Assembly (NCBI GenBank): GCA_963555705.1
Contig: OY743180.1
Span: 42,998,129-43,062,128, forward strand
Source of the DNA: Ligustrum vulgare
Lineage: Eukaryota; Streptophyta; Magnoliopsida; Lamiales; Oleaceae
DNA: 64,000 nucleotides
Direction: 5' to 3'
Below the pieces are notes generated by a model. The model made no database searches and was not told the origin of the DNA. It worked only from the letters and a program-made list of their open reading frames with translations. How positions within the stretch are numbered: the stretch's first letter is position 1; every line of letters starts with the position of its first letter. Shown one piece after another: positions 1 to 10,240 of the stretch. Both the position numbers and the translations under genes were made by a program.

Positions 1-796
1 GAGCGATCTTATTGCTGACTTTGATAACTCGACTCAAGATCCCATAGGCGATAGCTCTACCAGAGATCTTCCTCCTCTCCCTTGATTTCTAACTATTTTG
101 TAATAACTTCATTTATATGAACAATATATTTTCATTTTTGTCTCCAAATCCATTTTTGAATATTTTAACTTGTATGGCTTGTGGAATTTTAATTTTGTCA
201 TTATTGTATGTATGATTCGTATGATAGATCCTCAGACCTAGCCAATTTTGAGACATTCATGTTCACTGGCTAGGTCTGATTGACAAGTGTTTTGAACTTA
301 ATTACACAAGAGTCCTTAATGTGTGTAACTTTATCAACATGGCTCTTTTGACTGCGAGAACTATTATGTGAAGGGTTCATTCCTACTTTATTTTAAAGTA
401 ATTTTAATAAGAGATTGATCACAACACTCCCTTAATTAAAGAAGAAACTTATCATTTTTCTTTTTAGAAAAATAAAGTTCCATGGATGTTGGTGATTTGT
501 TACCTTCGGTCGAGGCATACTAAGTGCTTCGTAGGTTCGTAGGAGTCCCTTGCATGGAGTTTCTAAAAAGAACAATCCGATAATTCCACTGTTACTTGCA
601 TGGCATAAGGAAAGATATATTTTAAATAAGGTAAATTCATTAGTCTCTTTGCCGAGGCACATTGGGGATTTGTTATAGTTTAAATTGGCGATGCCAGTAA
701 GTTTGTTTTGTGCGAACTTTTAAAAGGAAGCCCTTCATTATATAATTTTCATAGAGCCCGATGAGGACATTACAAACCAAGAGAAATTCCCTTTAT
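1..796 (-). other. 3' non-coding region of Tat A
   Basis: AT-rich sequence downstream (in minus-strand sense) of the pol stop. It holds no convincing ORF. The only clear structure is the inverted repeat at 233-278. The 3' LTR expected here, by comparison with 25295-25971, is not present, so it must lie off the left edge. Confidence 0.6.
233..278. repeat. 12-bp perfect inverted repeat (hairpin)
   Basis: CAGACCTAGCCA at 233-244 is matched by its reverse complement TGGCTAGGTCTG at 267-278 with a 22-nt loop. It lies in the 3' non-coding part of Tat A. The function is unknown. Confidence 0.75.
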
Positions 797-1096
797 TGAA
801 AATAGCGACGAATGTGATTGGTGTTCCAAGGATTGGGCAAGGGTAATCTAGAAAGATCTTCTATCCTATAAGTCCCTGGTATCACCTCAACGGTGACTTT
901 GCAAGGCCCCTCCCAATTAGGACCCAGAGTCCCTACTCCTGGTTCCTAGGTTGAAAGGAGAACTTTTTTGAGGACCAGATCCCCAATTCTGAAGAATCGT
1001 TTATTTACCTTTTTGTTGTAGTAGCTGGCCCTTTTCTCTTGGTAGCAGGCCATCACAACCTGTGATTCATTTCTTCTTTCCAGGAGGAAATCTAAA
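797..1096 (-). pseudogene. Tat A pol C-terminus (integrase tail)
   Basis: Read on minus, this gives the conserved tail of Tat-lineage polyproteins, with LGPNWEGPCKV followed by YRIEDL and PWNTNHIRRYF just before a TAA near 797. It is the continuation of the integrase fragment at 6634-6848, cut by the Reina-like insertion exactly at the TTCGC target duplication. At least one in-frame stop interrupts it. Confidence 0.85.
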
Positions 1097-1101
1097 TTCG
1101 C

Positions 1102-1895
1102 TGATGAGAATCGAGAAAGTTAAACCTCAATGTGCAAGCCTGTGGGACCCATGACGAGATCCGATGCCAAGGAAGTTCAAGATTCGAGGCTAAACAAGTA
1201 ATTAAAGTCAAGAATAGCAAGTCAAGAATCAAGTTGGAGCCAAAAAGAAGAAGAAATTGGACTCAGCCAATTTCGGTCGACCGAAAGTCATTCCGGTCGA
1301 TCGAAAGTCTGCCGAGATTTTTGAAGGCAGCCTCAGTCGCGTTTGGCTGAGGCTTGGTCGACCGAAAGTCCCATTTCGGTCGACCATGTGATCGACCGAA
1401 AATGGTTCGGTCGACCGTGTCGGTCGACCGAAACACCCCGTTTCACAAAAACGGGGTTTTTGTTGCAATTTCCACAAAAACGGGGTTTTGTTGCAATTTC
1501 CGAAATTTGCACCTTTTGCCCAGTTTTGTACCTTTTATACACATTTTCTTGTCATTTGTAAGATAACTTTAGATGTCATGAAAATTGCTCTTGAGAGCTA
1601 GGTCTTGAAGACCCCCTTCTTGAGGTAAGGTTAAACCTCTTTGATCTTGTATTTTCTTGGAAGTTAATCAACTTTGCTTGAGTATTATTATTCTTGTGTT
1701 GTTGTTTATTTTCCGCCACCTTGAAATTTGTTTGTTGATACCCATTGGGCTAGGGTTAGTAAATCCTTGAATTTTGGGTTAGACTTAAACTTGGGTTAAG
1801 GTGTTTATCCTTTATTTTACCACTTTAGCTTTCTTGGGTTGGTATTAAAATTGTTGTGGGAATTTTTGGTCAACACACCGAAGGGGTTCGCATCA
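1102..1895 (+). repeat. 5' LTR of the Reina-like element
   Basis: 794 bp, TG...CA. It contains a cluster of TCGGTCGACCGA-type palindromes at 1273-1434. It has a 22-bp segment near 1285-1306 that the 3' LTR lacks, otherwise closely matching it. Confidence 0.9.
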
Positions 1896-2732
1896 TTTGG
1901 TATCAGATCTTGGCTCTAATTTGGTAAACCTATCTTTACTTTCTTGTTGTTGTTCTTGTCATTGTGGAAAAAAAAAATCTGAAAATTGAAAAAATAAAAA
2001 TTGGAGAAAATTTGTATGCCCATGAGTATTTATTGATCATTACATATTGGGTATATTGATTGTTGAATTTGTTGGGGGTTTCTATTAGCCAAACACTTAC
2101 TTTCCTACATTATCCAAAGTGTTTGATAAATTGTCCCAAAGAAAAATACCCCATTCATGCCTTATTATTCAATGTCCATAACTTGTTAATTACATGGGGC
2201 TATCTAATTCCCATCATTGAGATTGTGTTATCAACATTGTATCCCATATATCACTTGCTCCATACATTGGATAATTGTTGAACATTCATTCCTTGCCACA
2301 TTTGGGTTGTTGGGGATTTATCATATATCCACATTTTATCCATTCAAGGTCATTCAAAAATTGAGTACAAGGTGTTTGATAAATTGCCTCATTCAAAATT
2401 TACACTCTTTGTGCTTATTGTTCTACATCTATGCATTGTCTATTATTTGTGGTTTGTCAATCCCATTGCTAAATTGTGTTCCTAGCATCATATCCCACAT
2501 AAATATTGTTCCTTTTGAGTTTAGAAAGTACATAAATTCTACTTGCTATTTGTATCTACTTGTTATAAATTCCTTCTTCCTTGTTGGTGATTTCTTTTAC
2601 TCCACAAGAATTATACTTTGTGGTTTAGTTGATTACCTTCCTTGGAGAACTTGAGAAATGAGATTTTGAGTGGAAAAAGACAAGAGTGGTGAGCTCATTA
2701 GAGGGTAAAAGTCTAAATTAAGTGAAACACGA
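1896..2732 (+). other. Primer site and untranslated leader of the Reina-like element
   Basis: TGGTATCAGA at 1898-1907 matches the initiator-Met primer site used by many plant LTR elements. The rest of the stretch is AT-rich. Open frames in it (for example 2217-2654) show no domain and look like chance. Confidence 0.7.
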
Positions 2733-2774
2733 GTGAAAAATATTCTTGTGAGAACACTTTCACACTTGCACACC

Positions 2775-3092
2775 ATGTCAAATTCCAATACTCAAACTCA
2801 AGACTTGAAGTACTTGTTACAAAATCTTTCAACCACCATGGCTAGACAAATTGAGGAGATTAGGGGTGAGTTGGAAAATTTAGGAACAAGAGGGGAGAGT
2901 ACATCAAATAGGGGAGGTGAAGAAATGATGTGTAGTAGAAGAAGGGTGAGGGATAATATTGGGGACATAGTGTATAGGGATGGAGTTAGAAAACCAAATG
3001 GGAAGTTGAATAGGAAAATTAGAATGAATGTTTGGGATGATAAAGGGGATGGTGAACAAAATGGAAGCATAAATAGGAAAAGAGTAGAATAG
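2775..3092 (+). pseudogene. Gag-like N-terminal fragment, Reina-like element
   Basis: The likely start is the ATG at 2775, giving MSNSNTQTQDLKYLLQNL and a charged, possibly coiled-coil region (ARQIEEIRGELENLG). No capsid core or zinc knuckle follows. The next ORF continues in the same general reading, so this is probably the remnant of a single gag-pol frame. Weak assignment, made by position. Confidence 0.45.
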
Positions 3093-3098
3093 GTAGAT

Positions 3099-3749
3099 AT
3101 GCGTGGAGATGGAATTGATGATAATATTGATAGAACAAAAATAAAGAGTCCATCATTCCATAGGAGGGATGATAATGAAGGGGAAGTTGAAGGAGGTTGG
3201 AGAATGGGTAGAAGAATAAGAGAATGGGTAGATAGGAGTGGAGATGGAATTGATGATATTATTGATAGGGCAAAAATGAAGAGTTCATCATTCCATAGGA
3301 GGGGTGATAATGAGAAGGGAATGTTGGAGATGAATGCTAGGCCACCAACATCTTTTGTCCATGATAATGAGAAGGAGAAGGATGGAGAAAATATTTTCTA
3401 CACTAGATGTCTTGTGGGGGATAGGGCATGTAGTCTCATTATAGATGGGGAGAGTGACATGAATTTGGTGAGTGCTAGTAGGGTGGAGAAATTGGGGTTA
3501 CCGGTTAAGAGGCATCCTAATCCCTATGTATTGCAAAGGTTGGGTGATGATGGGGGAGTGAGAGTGAGTGAACAAGTTCTTCTTGCCTTCAACATTGGAA
3601 CCTATTGTGACCAAGTGATATGTGATGTAGTTCCCATGCACACTACACACATAATTTTGGGGAGACCTTGGCAAAGTGTTAGGAGGAGTGTAACACATGA
3701 CAAGAGGAAGAACCTATGTAGCTTCCAAATGGATGAAAAAAGGTTGTGA
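3099..3749 (+). pseudogene. Aspartic protease-like fragment with internal 45-aa repeat, Reina-like element
   Basis: The N-terminal part contains two copies of a 45-residue unit (DGIDDxIDRxKxKSxSFHRR), from 135-nt repeats starting near 3103 and 3238. The C-terminal part, from FYTRCLVGDRACSLIIDG to HIILGRPWQ, has the layout of the chromovirus retropepsin: a beta hairpin, an active-site loop, then ILGRPW. The active-site loop reads D-G-E-S rather than the D-G-G-S or D-S-G seen in active relatives, so catalysis is doubtful. It ends in a stop where the following ORF starts in another frame. Confidence 0.7.
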
Positions 3750-4792
3750 TCCTATCCTTGAGTCCGGAAGAAGTATGCAAAGACCAAATGAAGCTCAAGA
3801 AGGAATTCTTAGAAGAAAAGGAGAAGGAGAAGGAAAAAGAAGAGAAAGAAAGGGAGGATAGGAAAACAAAAGAACCTTCAATTGATAAAATTGAAGAAAA
3901 TAAAAATGAGAGCATGAGAGTTGGGGCCACGTCCCTAGAAAAAGGAGAGGCGATGAGGGTTGGAGCCACGACTCCAGAAAAAGGAGAGATAAGAGAAGAA
4001 CCGAGAGTTGGGGTTCCTACCTCAGAAAAAGGTGAGGAAGTGATGAGTGCCATCAAGAAAATTGAGAGAAAAGATCACCCCAAAATGTTCTTTACTCTTG
4101 AGTATTCTAACACTTCCCTCCCTAGTTTGGTTATTTCTTTGTTGCAGGAAATTGTGAGGCCAACTTATCAAAGCAACAAAGAACTCCAAAAGCATGCCTT
4201 ATGGAAGAAATTTTTGGAAACATTTTCCTACAACGACAAGTACAACCGAGGTAAACAAAATGAAATAACCAATGTCGCATCAAGGAGGTATGCTCCTAAC
4301 AATTCTTTAAATGCAAGGTTATTGTGTTTTGAATACATTAGAGGGTTGTATGATCTTGATATAGATTTGATAAGTGTGTTGTTGACTTGTGAAAATGTAA
4401 CATGTGGTAGGGATCACTGTCATGATGAGTGCTTAATTTGTAAATGCAACTTTTTGCATGTGCCCAATTGCATAAGTACCAAATCCTTGTGTGAAAATGT
4501 TGCATATAGTACATTTCATGGGCATGTTGAATCCTTATTTTGTGAAAATATGCTTGACGTGCATATTTGCTCTCTAAAGAAATTGCTAGCTAGGGGAGTA
4601 CATGGGAGAAATTTATTGAGATGTCTTGGTGATAATAGGACTTCACTTCTAACATTTCTTGATGCCCTCTCATTTTATTTTGAACATGTTAAAGGCATGC
4701 ATGTTAATAATTTAAATTTGTTAAACATTTATGAATCATGTTGTGAGCGATATCTTGATGAATTCTATGGGCATGATAATTATTTGTTTTGA
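3746..4792 (+). pseudogene. Linker joined to RNase H tail and repeated pre-integrase segment; RT deleted
   Basis: Residues 1-95 are very rich in Lys and Glu and carry three copies of an RVGxxxxEKGE unit (about 3920-4040). SLVISLLQEI matches the linker just before RT in Reina elements, but the next recognisable text, FLETFSYNDKYNRGKQNEI and NVASRRYA, is the very end of RNase H. The RT core and most of RNase H are therefore missing between about 4140 and 4200. The rest resembles the segment before the integrase zinc-binding domain, apparently present three times in diverged form (near 4390, 4490 and 4730). The open frame uses a non-ATG start, consistent with a frameshifted fragment. Confidence 0.6.
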
Positions 4793-5685
4793 AAAATTGG
4801 ATTGTTTCTTTTAAATGTGCCATGTGCAAATTGCTAATGGGAGAGACACATGATAGTTGTTTGATGGGGCGATTTAAAATCAACAGGATCTTAGGGGTAT
4901 TATGTGATCAATTTTATTGGCCTAATTTGAAGATTGGTGTTGAACATGTTTGCACTTATTGTAAATACCTAACTTGCAAAATGGCTAAACTTAAGTTTAA
5001 GTTTTTGCCCCAAGAATTCCATACATATTTGTCCATCATGAGTAAACCTGGGGTTACTTATTATATGAATTTTATAGTAGGTTTACTTGGAACAAAGAAA
5101 GAAAATGATGCTATTATTGTGATTGTTGGTAGGAGTATTAAAATGTCACATTTGATTGCATACCATGAAACCAACGAGGTCATTAACATAGCTAAACTTT
5201 TCTTTCGAGAAGTCGTGCATTTGCACGAAGTTGGTGCTAATTTTGTGGTTTTTAAATTTGCTTGCAATTTAATTTCTCATCATATTAGCAAGTTTTCTCC
5301 ACTTAAAATTGCTTGTGACTTTAACCTATTAACTCTGTTGAACTTTATGCATATGTTTATTGAAGAAAGAGTTGGTTTAGGTAGCCACAAGAATGCACCT
5401 TTGGTTAAGCCCCTTTGCAGGAGGCTCGAGCTTCCATTTGAGGGAATTGGTATACAATGTGTTTCCAATGCCAACCATGGTAGGAAGCATATTCCATTTG
5501 ACCCGGGCGACCGGATGTATTCCCATTCGTGGAATGAGCGACCCCCCGATCAAATAAAATCCAAATTGCTACTTTGCAGTGTTGGCACATCTCAAGCTTT
5601 TTGCAACGCCTACAAATTGATTTTGCACGGTGAGTATGAAATTTCAGTTACATTTATTGTGTCTAAATTTTTATTTTTATTGTAG
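4789..5685 (+). pseudogene. Degenerate integrase-like fragment, Reina-like element
   Basis: FYWPNLKIGVEHVCTYCKYL resembles the zinc-binding region of chromovirus integrase (final Cys-x2-Cys). YMNFIVGLLGTKKENDAI, SHLIAYHETNE and IAKLFFREVVHLH match the start of the catalytic core. The first catalytic Asp (usually MDF) reads MNF, and the second Asp and the Glu are absent because the text after HLHE diverges. No chromodomain is recognised. The frame is open for 298 codons without a canonical ATG start. Confidence 0.65.
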
Positions 5686-5861
5686 GTGTCGATTCGTGGT
5701 CGAATCTCTTTCGAGATGGAGGAGATGATGAGAATCGCGAAGGTCCAACTTCATCGCATGAACCTGTGATCCACAATGTTGCAAGATCAAAGTTCAAGGA
5801 GTCTCACGACAGTGCACTCAAGCAAGATTCGAAGTCGAATCATTTTCAATAGGGAGGGGAT
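5686..5861 (+). other. 3' non-coding region and polypurine tract, Reina-like element
   Basis: Short spacer ending in the purine tract AGGGAGGGGA (5852-5861), immediately before the 3' LTR. It contains an extra copy of the LTR-start motif GATGATGAGAATCG near 5725, a possible remnant of an older junction. Confidence 0.6.
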
Positions 5862-6633
5862 GATGAGAATCGAGAAATTCAAACATCGATGCGCAAGCCT
5901 GTGGGACCCATGACGAGATCCGATGCCAAGGACGTTCAAGATTCGAGGCTAAAAAAGTAATTAAAGTCAAGAAAAGCAAGCCAAGAATCAAATTGGAGCC
6001 AAAAATAAGAAGAAATTGGACTCAGCCAATTTCGGTAGACCGAAAGTCTGCAGAGATTTTTGAAGGCAGCCTCAGTCGCGTTCGGCTGAGGCTTAGTCGA
6101 CCGAAAGTCCCATTTCAGTCGACCATGTGATCGATCGAAAATGTTCCGGTCGATTGTGTCGGTCGACCGAAACACCCCGTTTCACAAAAACGGGGTTTTT
6201 GTTGCAATTTCCACAAAACGGGGGTTTGTTGCAATTTACGAAATTTGCACCTTTTGCCCAATTTTGTACCTTTTATACACATTTTCTTATCATTTTTAAG
6301 ATAACTTTGAATGTCATGAAAATTTCTCTTGAGAGCTAGGTCTTGAAGACCCCCTTCTTGAGGTAAGGTCAAACCTCTTTGATCTTTTATTTTCTTGGAA
6401 GTTAATCAACTTTGCTTGTGTATTATTATTCTTGTGTTTTTGTTTATTTTCCGCCACCTTGGAATTTGTTTGTTGATACCCATTGGGCTAGGGTTAGTAA
6501 ATCCTTGAATTTTGGGTTAGACTTAAACTTGAGTTAAGGTGTTTATCCTTTATTTTACCACTTTAGCTTTCTTGGGTTGGTATTAAAATTGTTGTGGGAA
6601 TTTTCGGTCAACACACCGAAGGGGTTCACATCA
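5862..6633 (+). repeat. 3' LTR of the Reina-like element
   Basis: 772 bp, TGATGAG...CATCA. It is followed directly by the target duplication TTCGC at 6634-6638. It is 22 bp shorter than the 5' LTR because of the missing palindrome-rich segment. Confidence 0.9.
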
Positions 6634-7626
6634 TTCGCCCCATGAGCTTCTTCGTTCGTTGCTTCATCATAGTGAATTTTACGAGGGGAGGGCACTCCGA
6701 TTTCAACTGGACACACTGCTTCAGTTATGTAAGCCAAAGAGAAAGGTGTCTCTCGTGTCGCGGTGTAAGAGGTAGTCCAAAGTGCCCATAGGACATGGGG
6801 GAGTTCATCTACCCAAGCACCCTTCTTTGATTCTAGTTTTCTTTTCAAAGTGTTTTTGATAGTTTTATTAACCGCTTTGACCTACCCATTTGCTTGCAGA
6901 TGGTGCGGCGATGAGAATAATTTGCAAATTCCCAGATCATCACATAGTTCATCGACCCTTCTGTTCTTAAATTGCTTTGCGTTATCGGTCACAAGTGAGT
7001 TTGGTACACCGAACCTACAAATGATGTTCTTCCAAATGAATTTGGAAGTGTTGGACTCAATGATCCTCATCAAGGGATCCACTTCAACCCACTTGCTGGA
7101 GTAATCTATCATGACAACCACTACCTCGGGGCATGGGGCCAATGATGTCAATTCCCCATTTCGAAAAGGGCCAAGGGCTGGTCACCACCCTTAATTCGTA
7201 GCGTGGCTGGTGTGGTGTGGATGCATGTCTCTGACACTAGTAGCATTTTCTGACGAAGTCTTGTGCGTCCTTTCGCATAATAGGCCAAAAATACTCCTGT
7301 TTCAGGGCTTTCCGAGCTAATGATAGTGCTCCGGCATGATTACCGCAAATGCCCTCATGAATTTTCATCATTATCTACTTGCCTTCTGGTGGACTAATGC
7401 ATCATAACAAAGGCTCAGTGTAACTTCGTTTATAGAGTAACCCATTGATGAGTACGAATTTAGCTGCGTACCTTTGTAATTTTCGAGCTTCGTCTAGAAC
7501 ATCCAGTAGGGTCTGATATTTTAAGTAAGTACGAATAGGTATCATCCAGAAACTCTCCTCCTCTATTGCACATACTTCCACCCCTAACTCAATAGAGGAG
7601 ACTGGTAAATGTTCAATGGGTACCAT
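6634..7626 (-). pseudogene. Tat A integrase region
   Basis: On minus, the zinc-binding domain and core follow RNase H. WGIDIIGP (near 7140) carries the first catalytic Asp, IDYSSKWVE follows, and VTDNAKQF carries the second Asp. The region around the catalytic Glu reads SSPHHLQANG at the end of an open stretch. WVDELPHVLWALWTT and FSLAYITEAVCPVEIGVPS follow downstream. Several stops and shifts break the frame. The Reina-like element interrupts it at 6634, and the tail continues at 1096-797. Confidence 0.85.
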
Positions 7627-8427
7627 GTTAAGGACTTCGGCATCCTTACTACTTGCCAGTTTGGCAAAGCGTCAGAATTTGAATTTTCGGATCTGGGAAT
7701 ATGGATCAACTCAAACTTCTCAAAATAAGCTATCAGATCTTTTACTTTCTTCAAGAAAGTGATCATGGCAGGCTCCTTGGCGACGAACTTCCCATTAACT
7801 TGGCTCACTATAAGTTGGGAATCACTATTCGCTGTTAATGATTTGATTTTTAAAGCTATGACTAGCTTTACACTTGCTAGAAGTGCTTCGTATTCTGCCA
7901 CATTGTTTGAATATCTGAAACCGAAACGAACTGCCCTGTGTAGCTTGTATCCTTCCGGGCTCATTAGTACCACACCAGCGCCAAACCTTCCTTCAGTAGA
8001 TGATCCATCAATGAACAGTCCCCATTCTTGAGGATCTCCTATATTTTCAAACATTTCTACATCTAGCGGATGGGTGAACTCAGCTGTGAAGTCGGCCAAT
8101 GCCTGGCCCTTTACTGCTGTTCTGGGCATATATATCAGGTCATATTGGCTAATTTCTACGGCCCACTTGATTAATCTCCCAGACATGTCTGGCTTTTGCA
8201 GTACTTGTCTCGTGGGGAAATATTCGTAACCACCCGGATGGAATGTGATTGAAAATAAGGGTGAAGTTTACAAGCTGTTGTGATAAGAGCTAAAGCGAGA
8301 TTCTCCATGTCAAGGTAGCGTGTTTCAGCATCTAGTAAAGCTTTGCTCACATAATACACTGGAAGTTGATTCCCATCTTCATTTCTAACTAGGACAGAGC
8401 TAACAGCCTCTTTAGAGAAGACTAAAT
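7584..8427 (-). pseudogene. Tat A RNase H plus second archaeal-type RNase H
   Basis: The first segment (8427-8171) gives PVYYVSKALLDAETRY and LALALITTACKLHPYF, the C-terminal half of the retroviral-type RNase H. After SGRLIKWAVEISQYDL and a linker comes the second RNase H: LFIDGSS (Asp), NNVAEYEALL (Glu), SDSQLIVSQVNG (Asp). This double arrangement is diagnostic of the Tat branch. The 200-codon open stretch at 7584-8186 is the best preserved part of Tat A. The Athila inserted just upstream, at the ACAGG duplication. Confidence 0.88.
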
Positions 8428-8432
8428 ACAGG

Positions 8433-10106
8433 TGTTAAGTGCATTTTTATACACTTTTTATACCTTTAAATTAGCATATTTTGGAACATCTTGAGCAAAT
8501 ATCTACTAATTTATGCATATTTTGTATTTAAATAGGTTAATATCCAAGTTTGAGGCCAAAAACCACAAAAGAAGTGCAAATTACGCTGAAATTGAAAGTT
8601 TGGGGACCATTTTGTCACTTCCGGGAAGTTTTGGACAAGCCACGCAATTAACCAAGGGACCAAATTGAAAGATTTCAAAAGTTGAAGGGCCAAAAGTGCA
8701 ATTTTAGAAGGACATATTTGAAAGAAATCTGAAAAATTGGGGACTAAAGTGCTCGAGATTAAAAGATAGAGGACTTGATGGCAATTACGGAAAGGACTTA
8801 GCTGCAAAACCATCATTTGGCTGAGCCACGCGATCGCGTGGCTCGAACCAAGTCGCGTTCACGACTTGGACCCCAAAACGGACCCCGAGACAAAGCTAGA
8901 GCAAAATTTTACCGCGCGCGATCGCGCACCTTTAAAAGTAAAAAAAAAAAAGAGAAAGTTTTCGGGCCGGACCGGGTCAACCCGGCCGACCCGGTTCGGC
9001 CCAGAAGCTAAATTTCGCGGATCTTGGCATTTTTTTGGGTTTTTTGGATGATTTTGGGGTTGTATAAATAGGAAAAAGTCAGATTTTTGAAGCATTATGT
9101 AAGTTTCTTGCCTCTTTTTCTATTTTCTCTTGTATTTTTCTTAACATTTACCTTATTTAATGCAATGTTTAATTAATGTTTTAATGTTCTTGTGTTCTTC
9201 TTCTACATTTCATCCTCTTGTTGTAGTTTAAGTTTTCATATTTGGTATTTTCTCAAATTTCTACCATAAATGTTATATATTTTAAGTGCATTTAATTTTT
9301 TATGATTGAGTTGTTGAAGATATTATTGGTTGATGAAGAAATTTGGTTCAAAGTGAAGGATTCTTGGATTTTCACTTCAAGAACTTTACAAAAAGGGGAG
9401 TTTTCTTTATTATCTTGTTTTTAATCTTTATTTTAAGTATTATTCTCATGTTTATGTTATTTGTTAAATGATGTTGTTAGTTTATTATTAGGGGTTAATA
9501 TTATTGTGTTGAAATTTTAATTAGTTTAAGGTTATTTAAGTATTTTAGGTTATTTTTGGATTGTGGGTATTTATGTTTATGTATTTGTGATTGTGAATGT
9601 TGTTTATGTTTTTCGTAATTTTTAAAATGTTTGTCACTATGTTAGGTTCTTATTGGAATTTACTACACATGTTAGGTTAAATTTAAATTTTCCCATGTAA
9701 TTTGGTTAATTAATTGACTACCACTATTTGATTTGTGAAAGAAGAAATTAGTGTAGTTATAAAAACTAAATTCACCTTGTTTCATGTTTTCTAGTTTAGT
9801 TTAGTCACCAAGTTCTTTTTATTATTAGTTTATTTTGGATAATTAGTTTTAATCCTAGCTTTTACATATTGTTGTCTATTTGCTTTAATTGACTAGTTTT
9901 TCATGTTGCCATGTTTTAATTTTATGATAGTTAGTGTTCACCATCAAACCAACTTTTTATGTTACTTGACTTTTCTTTTAAAATGAAATCAATAACTTTA
10001 GTTACACTTCAATCATTCCTCGTGGGTACGATAACCCGGACTTCTCTAGTCCACTTTACTACTTGAACGCGAACCGTGCACTTGCGGTATACGATTTTAG
10101 CGAACA
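8433..10106 (+). repeat. 5' LTR of Athila
   Basis: 1674 bp. It contains a perfect 22-bp GC-rich palindrome at 8823-8844 and further GC-rich palindromic text up to about 9003, next to the probable promoter (GTATAAATAGG near 9061). The rest is AT-rich. Confidence 0.93.
9061..9071 (+). promoter_or_regulatory. TATA box in Athila 5' LTR
   Basis: GTATAAATAGG lies about 60-230 bp downstream of the GC-rich palindrome block. The same box is in the 3' LTR near 18010. The position fits the U3/R boundary. Inferred from sequence only. Confidence 0.6.
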
Positions 10107-10112
10107 AGTTTT

Positions 10113-10130
10113 TGGCGCCGTTGCCGGGGA
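10113..10130 (+). promoter_or_regulatory. Primer binding site of Athila
   Basis: TGGCGCCGTTGCCGGGGA lies seven bases after the LTR end. This is the standard Athila-type primer site (tRNA-Asp type by established knowledge). The same 18-mer is present, reverse-complemented, at 37095-37112 in the non-autonomous relative. Confidence 0.9.
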
Positions 10131-10240
10131 GTGATTTTATTTGTACTAAATGCATTGATTCTTTGTTAATTGAATTGTCTTCTCATTCTCATCTCTTTCT
10201 TCTTTTTATTTTTCATTTTCTAGGTACTCTTGCCTTATTT

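Larger units (their letters stand above)
1102..6633 (+). mobile_element. Degenerate Reina-like chromovirus nested in Tat A
   Basis: LTRs at 1102-1895 and 5862-6633 begin TGATGAG and end CATCA. The target duplication TTCGC is at 1097-1101 and 6634-6638. A primer site of initiator-Met type follows the first LTR and a purine tract (AGGGAGGGGA) precedes the second. The internal reading shows gag-like, protease-like and integrase-like pieces similar to Reina/CRM chromoviruses, but the RT core and most of RNase H are missing. It must have been mobilised in trans or decayed after insertion. Confidence 0.88.

Noticed and set aside
1898..1909. Initiator-Met and Asp tRNA-like text near LTR ends (also 10113, 37095, 62705)
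   Set aside because: These are short primer-site matches to tRNA 3' ends, not tRNA genes.
2217..2654. 145-residue plus-strand ORF rich in Leu, Ile and Cys, looking like a membrane protein
   Set aside because: It lies in the leader of the Reina-like element, in AT-rich DNA with no motif. Hydrophobic codons are expected from composition.
8817..9095. Overlapping basic ORFs on both strands around the GC-rich LTR block
   Set aside because: They are created by the palindromic GC-rich sequence, which is open on both strands; present identically in both Athila LTRs near the promoter.
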